From contig NW_019173973.1 in assembly GCF_001642475.1 (NCBI RefSeq), forward strand, positions 1 to 64,000: DNA of 64,000 bases, given 5' to 3'. The notes below the pieces were generated by a model. It saw only the letters and a program-made list of their open reading frames with translations, was not told the origin of the DNA and did no database searches. Shown piece by piece: positions 62,701-64,000 of this stretch. The stretch's first letter is position 1. Every line of letters begins with the position of its first letter. Made by a program: the position numbers and the translations under genes. The DNA comes from Fonsecaea monophora. Lineage: Eukaryota > Ascomycota > Eurotiomycetes > Chaetothyriales > Herpotrichiellaceae.

Positions 62701-64000
62701 GGGCAGGTGGGAGGTCTTTCTTTCCTGCATCGGTTGCAGGATTCATCGCGGCAAAGACTCGAAAGTCTGGATGAGCAATGATGGTCTCGATATTACCTGC
62801 CTCGGTAAGAAGTAATGACGGCTTCTCTTCATCCCCGTTATGTAGTAGACTGACGATATGATCCAGAGTGTCTGAGGGTGCCAGATTGACTTCGTCCAAC
62901 AGCACCCACCCGCCTTCACGGACTGCTTGCACCAATCTGCCCTCGACGAAGGCAAAAGTATGTGTCTTGTCACTGTGGTCCACAAAAGCACGAACCTGCT
63001 TCACACTTTCAGCAAATTCGACCCACCTCGCGCGCAAGACTTCGTATCTCGGTGTGTCTAGCCTACGCTTCTTATTGGCATGGACAGATCCATTAGTTTG
63101 GGGATGTTCTGCAGTGCTGAGAGAGTTTGCCGCCATTTGAATGGCTTCATTCCACAGAATCAGCAGTCTCGTCCAGTTCTGTTTCGCAAATGCCCTCGCG
63201 AGGGCTGTCTGGAATTTCTCGTTTCTCTTCGCAGAGAAAGTATCATCGAACAAGGTGTTAAACCTTTCAACAATCGGGAGGACCAGAGATCGGACTGTTA
63301 CAGGCTTCAGTCCCCCAATCAGGTCACCAGCTTCGCTTTGTCGTGAAAGATTGATCACAGTAAGTGTCTGGCCTACCAAGTTGGCAACATATTGCACCAG
63401 AGTTGTCTTCCCGACGCCAGTTTCACCAACCAGGAGGCACGGTTCAGAACAATCCGCGCACACTGCAATCCGATCCAGAGTCCTGCCGGCCGAAATGGTG
63501 AATGCAAAAGGTGCTGTCTTGGTCTGTCGACGGCGAGTGGCGACTATTTTCAGGCGGCTTCGTCCAACCTGCACCACGTCCTTGTCCTCAGAAGCAGTTG
63601 GAAAGGTTTCATACAAAACATGCCGCATCTGCTGGGGTGATACGTTCAGTTCGGCAGCAATACTATCAGCCATCAGCTCATGGAGCTCTGCGCTGTCGAG
63701 GTAGCCTGCATAGCAATCAACAGCATCCTTGAATATGTCAAATTTTGCTTGCTCGGGCAGAGGGTCCGATTTTGAAATGGCGCCGTGACGCTCCAGTCTG
63801 CGATCCATCCTTCTCAACAACTTGAGCAGGTCTCTTAAAGAGGGCATGCGTGTCTGGAGTCTTTTCAGAGCATAGTTGTCTTTGTATAGACGAAGAAGAT
63901 TTCCGTGAATGTGGAGGATAGTCGGAATGAAAACACTAGCATTAGGATATCGAGAATGAAGCAAGGCCTCGACCTCTTCAGGCGGGTAGCTGGCCGCTTG
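50726..64000 (-). CDS. mdn1: Midasin (Rea1/Mdn1), dynein-like AAA+ ribosome-assembly ATPase, partial
   Basis: An intronless frame gives at least 4424 residues and remains open to the right edge; the true start lies beyond 64000. Five AAA+ P-loops are visible: GETGVGKTT (about 63404-63430), GPTSAGKTS (about 62100-62125), GETGCGKTQ (about 61240-61266), GSPGVGKTA (about 60096-60122) and GPSGSGKTT (about 59180-59206). By order these are AAA2 to AAA6, so AAA1 is missing off the edge. A long helical linker follows, then an Asp/Glu-rich region (about 52000-53300). A C-terminal MIDAS/VWA domain has VAVDDSKSMSES (DxSxS) near 51390-51430. Rea1 removes Rsa4 and Ytm1 from pre-60S particles using ATP. The roughly 500 missing residues fit the usual total of about 4,900. 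Confidence 0.96.
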   Translation of the reverse strand, partial: QAASYPPEEVEALLHSRYPNASVFIPTILHIHGNLLRLYKDNYALKRLQTRMPSLRDLLKLLRRMDRRLERHGAISKSDPLPEQAKFDIFKDAVDCYAGYLDSAELHELMADSIAAELNVSPQQMRHVLYETFPTASEDKDVVQVGRSRLKIVATRRRQTKTAPFAFTISAGRTLDRIAVCADCSEPCLLVGETGVGKTTLVQYVANLVGQTLTVINLSRQSEAGDLIGGLKPVTVRSLVLPIVERFNTLFDDTFSAKRNEKFQTALARAFAKQNWTRLLILWNEAIQMAANSLSTAEHPQTNGSVHANKKRRLDTPRYEVLRARWVEFAESVKQVRAFVDHSDKTHTFAFVEGRLVQAVREGGWVLLDEVNLAPSDTLDHIVSLLHNGDEEKPSLLLTEAGNIETIIAHPDFRVFAAMNPATDAGKKDLPPALRSRFTEIYVPSGDSSLEDLVKIIQTYLGSLLDNDKRAALDLANSYLELKKLNEAHQLTDGAGDTPHFSIRSLVRCLLYVLQHSASHGLRRAMYEGFSMSFFTVLSRAAENLALASLEKHLFSGIKNRKAFFSQQPKMPQNGEDYIAFRHHLVKKGPAAPDFQPHYIRTPSVERNLLNLARATSMRRFPILLQGPTSAGKTSMVEYLAKLSGNKFVRINNHEHTDLQEYLGSYMSDTDGKLVFQEGVLVNALRLGHWIVLDELNLAPSDVLEALNRLLDDNRELLIPESQEIVRPHPNFMLFATQNPAGLYGGRKRLSRAFRNRFLEIHFDDIPEDELEIILRERTQIAPSFCTKIVAVYKKLSLLRQSSRLFEQRNSFATLRDLFRWASRPVDDWQQLAHHGFMLLAERVREPAERAVVKKILEETIKIVIDESILYGVPRIPNTVQHHDSIVWTPAMRRVFVLVSEALKNHEPVLLVGETGCGKTQICQVIAEASGTPLDIYNAHTNTETGDLIGSQRPIRNRSELANHVRASWKDLVHSGPDGTLADNLDLDEIVEAFKGLDKSSYDPKLVEHLRASIGAYEALFTWNDGSLVRAMKKGEYFLLDEISLAEDSVLERLNSVLEPSRTILLAEKGSTDNLVVAHPRFQFLATMNPGGDYGKRELSAALRNRLTEIWVPPLSEEADLLPIIENKLRTGKMDLAKKMLQFAAWFRTEFHNAASKSIALRDLLAWADFINRAESLGEESAFVHGAFMVYIDSIGANPAGMTSMGSGDLNWSRQKCLNHLQTLVSIDVVESYEQIPQLSSTAEHLLVGQFSLPRIKNSQLQTADLVFNAPTTAKNTMRIIRALQMPRPILLEGSPGVGKTAIVTALAQACGREFTRINLSDQTDLMDLFGADAPSENEGVGKFSWQDGPLLKAMQSGGWVLLDEMNLASQSVLEGLNACLDHRREVYIAELDKSFICHPDFTLFAAQNPHHQGGGRKGLPASFVNRFTVVYADSFQRVDLVRICESRFPEVDGEQLESVINVASQLEQAIAQNTAFAHGGPWELNLRDVNRWLQLCKEQPMIPSSYHLRTIVTERFRTPVQRDLVLKEAGSGYTSTTPESYYHNMTETLIQVGNAFLPRDPVLQSTEAPNTAPSARQLPASNSIMTAVKQNWPIIVAGPSGSGKTTLIRYLAAAAGVELIEFSMNSDVDTIDLVGGFDQYDLRRDISRFQTKVREVLRERIAASLGNKADGECQSQLLSLWRFFEGDDTEVPELRAAILDLASVLPELRTQVEMISRLLDSSDHQSLRFVWNDGVLVDAVEKGSWLLLENANLCNPSVLDRLNSLLEPGGSLAISEQHSGSTGTRIIEPHPNFRIFLTMDPRYGELSRAMRNRSLEVFMPDIYESHDVAAVQYPVASALTRLRYLSETSGQIRQAHSVEAAVDNLDHADMMLVSDANFPIPASDPDHLLQHEIQKRSLLEVESVYQTFASLSLSTDHRFPQMIVLNEPLVLLEAFSKDALSKSSFTELFTRYWYITRQLAEISSIMSNASSRAKTLAVKDQTILERSTSVSKREAVGTVPKIAAFGRLVISSMSEVIRREIQMMSNLDMPEVIAQILTFAQELILLWNTKTSDMAVFQAYLQVGGDLMHRVQQESPEISSQFTSCLQALGDHNPRLKTGFGLQHMWPRFRPKTASTWSQLNCQIQLEELIGRFDLACRSLSQPRSSLSGLRRRLQDAYVSVIESGQSETLMLDLQEVVSRLQEQSTKGFLLEGKFENVIRFIYQAVQSQKCITDETHLGNLAMFIHQSERPSLALGPEISVPTSLARLASLNADILLDDGSIGLQLSAQLASAQQQPLGALSHAKEELRTLTKALATHTSLLGNIVSPLKDDLLSILEGLMSSFHALLTPEARSCFPEGGTADISQLATMSSNDIFLKGPNSEILSQVYDKLILPVVLQLQVGDKFNPQELKTCLVTLSLAGLILMVPDKPLDPATYPKIVYHLHERRQGELVSRIEGQRQFHRQMMGTDTALVIRILQQELLKLGTVSPPQAVVRPGKDELFKLQEIFTRIVAVVLDYQGTQGLRPGSAEWIEQWSSQQGMSNLRTIIERLESSHRAFDDFTKPILWFLRCLYLALELEIEERSRTSKPVALHELINSTPLLGDNPATVQHWKPRHAASPAVKLHWLDYIGVRTALTTKEDGLLTEEFLRVIDSYYFEWKTRLTQDQADAATRSRYYTYRGDTFDDEAGESREIREMFPQFEDGDDDVAAEAHQQEFNARATATQLSTLHQKIYTRRNPQEAVEAFILSTLELMPKIPGAAGATGHSFLDLLPAVFLQLQAKMDEFAGDNSARAFNIYTDSDVKQSQKLLDMVHDIQSRFYTIQEKWPEHAVPAEVLSFCNEVLRLSFGDPIAKLLTKTEKLYEIVSQWQSIASREWSVSTLVEQLSSLIISWRRLELLSWSRLLDEERRKHEEDAQAWYFIAYEAVIHNSRNLDTGDGGFVSYQRHLVVTLQEFLGSATLGQYSARLRLLDTLNRTLQCMTGTHQHLQAITACVQNVIDHYRRYEGGVEDRLHKDRAGLEKALSEQIKLASWKDTNVTALRESARRSHHKLFKIVRKYRALLNQGVVCSAPEDSKQDSPTSGVADLLTPRYNHELVADALGRCRLLIDDWTSRPERLTQPLGAMRSMQHVYKSKDSGFQAHMEIASFREDLLETTKQLRTQTPSALTEDNASFVRHLQERKRRLLADTLKAVAHMGIRRNLPTSELERQSSCATILALVAGSPVSPHGSAESDANASFHQLLDVMPEVRAARADHSDDLTEGEINRSVGLLEGLLSLTIRQRQVSPQQASDTEGLSSLLSMLRSVVSSSSGQILRSSASAHNIDFVLERLAWLAEILNIARHILTFQAEQGEFDIKGCLDLLSSYTTQIKDLRTGLLGLPAAPVGMAWETSQALTEKFRDLVCQLRSFLVEWQVNEPRIEYLMRKIVPWTEMMPQPTTNGTQLSPAHFSVRELDQNLKDVVDQVFVAMQRLSSLSLEMPSSEEDQGWLSNSDKHIVEALRVLQLSTISNRLEVSVMHKLQFLVPEDFEAAKNLLLVAMPVLDQYYHICEHLHQRHVALHLETSRLALQLARSFTSMAKQGFCRPSEPADGEEQTGKLESGTGLGEGEGAEDISKDVQDDEDLSELAREGQKEERDGEMEKTEDAVDMDNEDLEGEMGDSDEKRSDQGDDKDQSGDEEQNDIDEETGTVDDLDPNAVDEKLWDDLKNESEKEREMKNDKAKGQKSDDQTAGDGNRDEGDDVEDMEGLEEEVDQDGEDQDEGGERPEGQQMDEHVEEEKALDLPEELQLAGDEEIKDDDISDDGMEELSDIDNPKEEVDGDGLEDAQETEQQEDHFGKDTDENETDTGEEQAESGVAQDDEIMEDQPEAEEDEEEGDRDTREDDTAHDVEETAGGESGAANEVQENVDAEQNVEGMNQADTEPNPQQSQPGKASEDEEQGKTGTGAFERGAGRAEDLEYQQNQSLKQLADVLDRWHQRREILPASEEQERANDQGDVDMADVDFEHVRDEDEGDAQALGAAATDQAQNLDPSKAIEDEDAPMDEDTALPDVLEPEMQEDIAERFSRLKAQANPTGEARDGGAFVPDHQTQSREYDGQPDSGDTASEDLSPDIEHLELRGGDQAHPAPLPTSSSNAAQLWQQCSASTHQFSLVLTEQLRLILAPTTATKLRGDYRTGKRLNIRRIIPYIASNYKRDKIWMRRSVPSKRNYQIMVAVDDSKSMSESGADVLAFETLALLTKSLAMLEVGEICVVGFGDAPAVTVAHPFGRPFSPAESGPQVFRSFSFEQRGTDVKGLLRQSIRLFRDARTQQSAGSSAQEQWQLQLIVSDGHCSDHAGIARLVRQARDEERIVIVFVIVDAGDESILDLKEAVFEPDPSHAVLLGGGGAGTSSGQGIGEMRVRTKRYLDGFPFPYYLVVRDVRDLPGVLATALKGWFGSVVDVQG

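Noticed and set aside
1..64000. CRISPR arrays, bacterial operons, prophage or rRNA
   Set aside because: No regularly spaced repeats, ribosome-binding-site operon structure or rRNA-like sequence; all genes are fungal in type.

Overview
This window is nuclear DNA of a filamentous ascomycete (Pezizomycotina). The evidence is short GT-AG introns of roughly 45-120 bases, many Zn(2)Cys(6) regulators, large MFS transporter families, a HeLo-domain protein, and clear orthologues of fungal coronin, Oma1 and midasin. A Eurotiomycete, possibly of Chaetothyriales type, is my guess from gene style only; it was not tested. I found 22 protein-coding genes or gene parts and no convincing tRNA, rRNA or CRISPR. 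Gene models were built by hand from splice sites, and the exon sums are in frame for every multi-exon model except the DHA2 transporter, which carries a frameshift. Several long open frames begin at TTG or GTG, so I moved those starts to the first ATG.

Layout, 0-14 kb: first exon of a TauD-like dioxygenase at a hairpin-rich left edge; a DHCR24-like FAD reductase; an unknown fungal membrane protein; coronin (7 exons); a Dal5-type anion transporter (6 exons); a repeat-rich 1.6 kb promoter region; an M20 amidase of the N-carbamoyl-amino-acid hydrolase type; and a small 253-residue Zn(2)Cys(6) protein.

14-22 kb: the most interesting locus. A 1441-residue kinase-ankyrin protein and a 601-residue HeLo-pseudokinase protein are transcribed divergently from a 468 bp gap. 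HeLo is a membrane-targeting, cell-death-inducing domain of fungal incompatibility systems. HeLo plus pseudokinase has the same layout as MLKL, the necroptosis executioner. The pair is a candidate regulated cell death or allorecognition module.

22-31 kb: a zinc alcohol dehydrogenase, a hydroxyisobutyrate-dehydrogenase-like enzyme, a DHA2 efflux transporter with a one-base frameshift, and an AflR-like Zn(2)Cys(6) factor could form a small metabolic cluster. The transporter promoter holds four CGGAGGC direct repeats. 31-44 kb: a RING/ZZ/SH3-like E3 ligase, a hexose transporter (8 exons), a GNAT acetyltransferase, two adjacent long foldback palindromes, an EBP/EXPERA sterol-isomerase-like protein and a 681-residue Zn(2)Cys(6) factor. 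44-64 kb: an SDR enzyme, Oma1 head-to-head with a PRCC-like protein, a small protein with a C-terminal zinc cluster, and midasin (Rea1/Mdn1), an intronless frame of more than 13 kb that runs off the right edge and lacks its N-terminus including AAA1.
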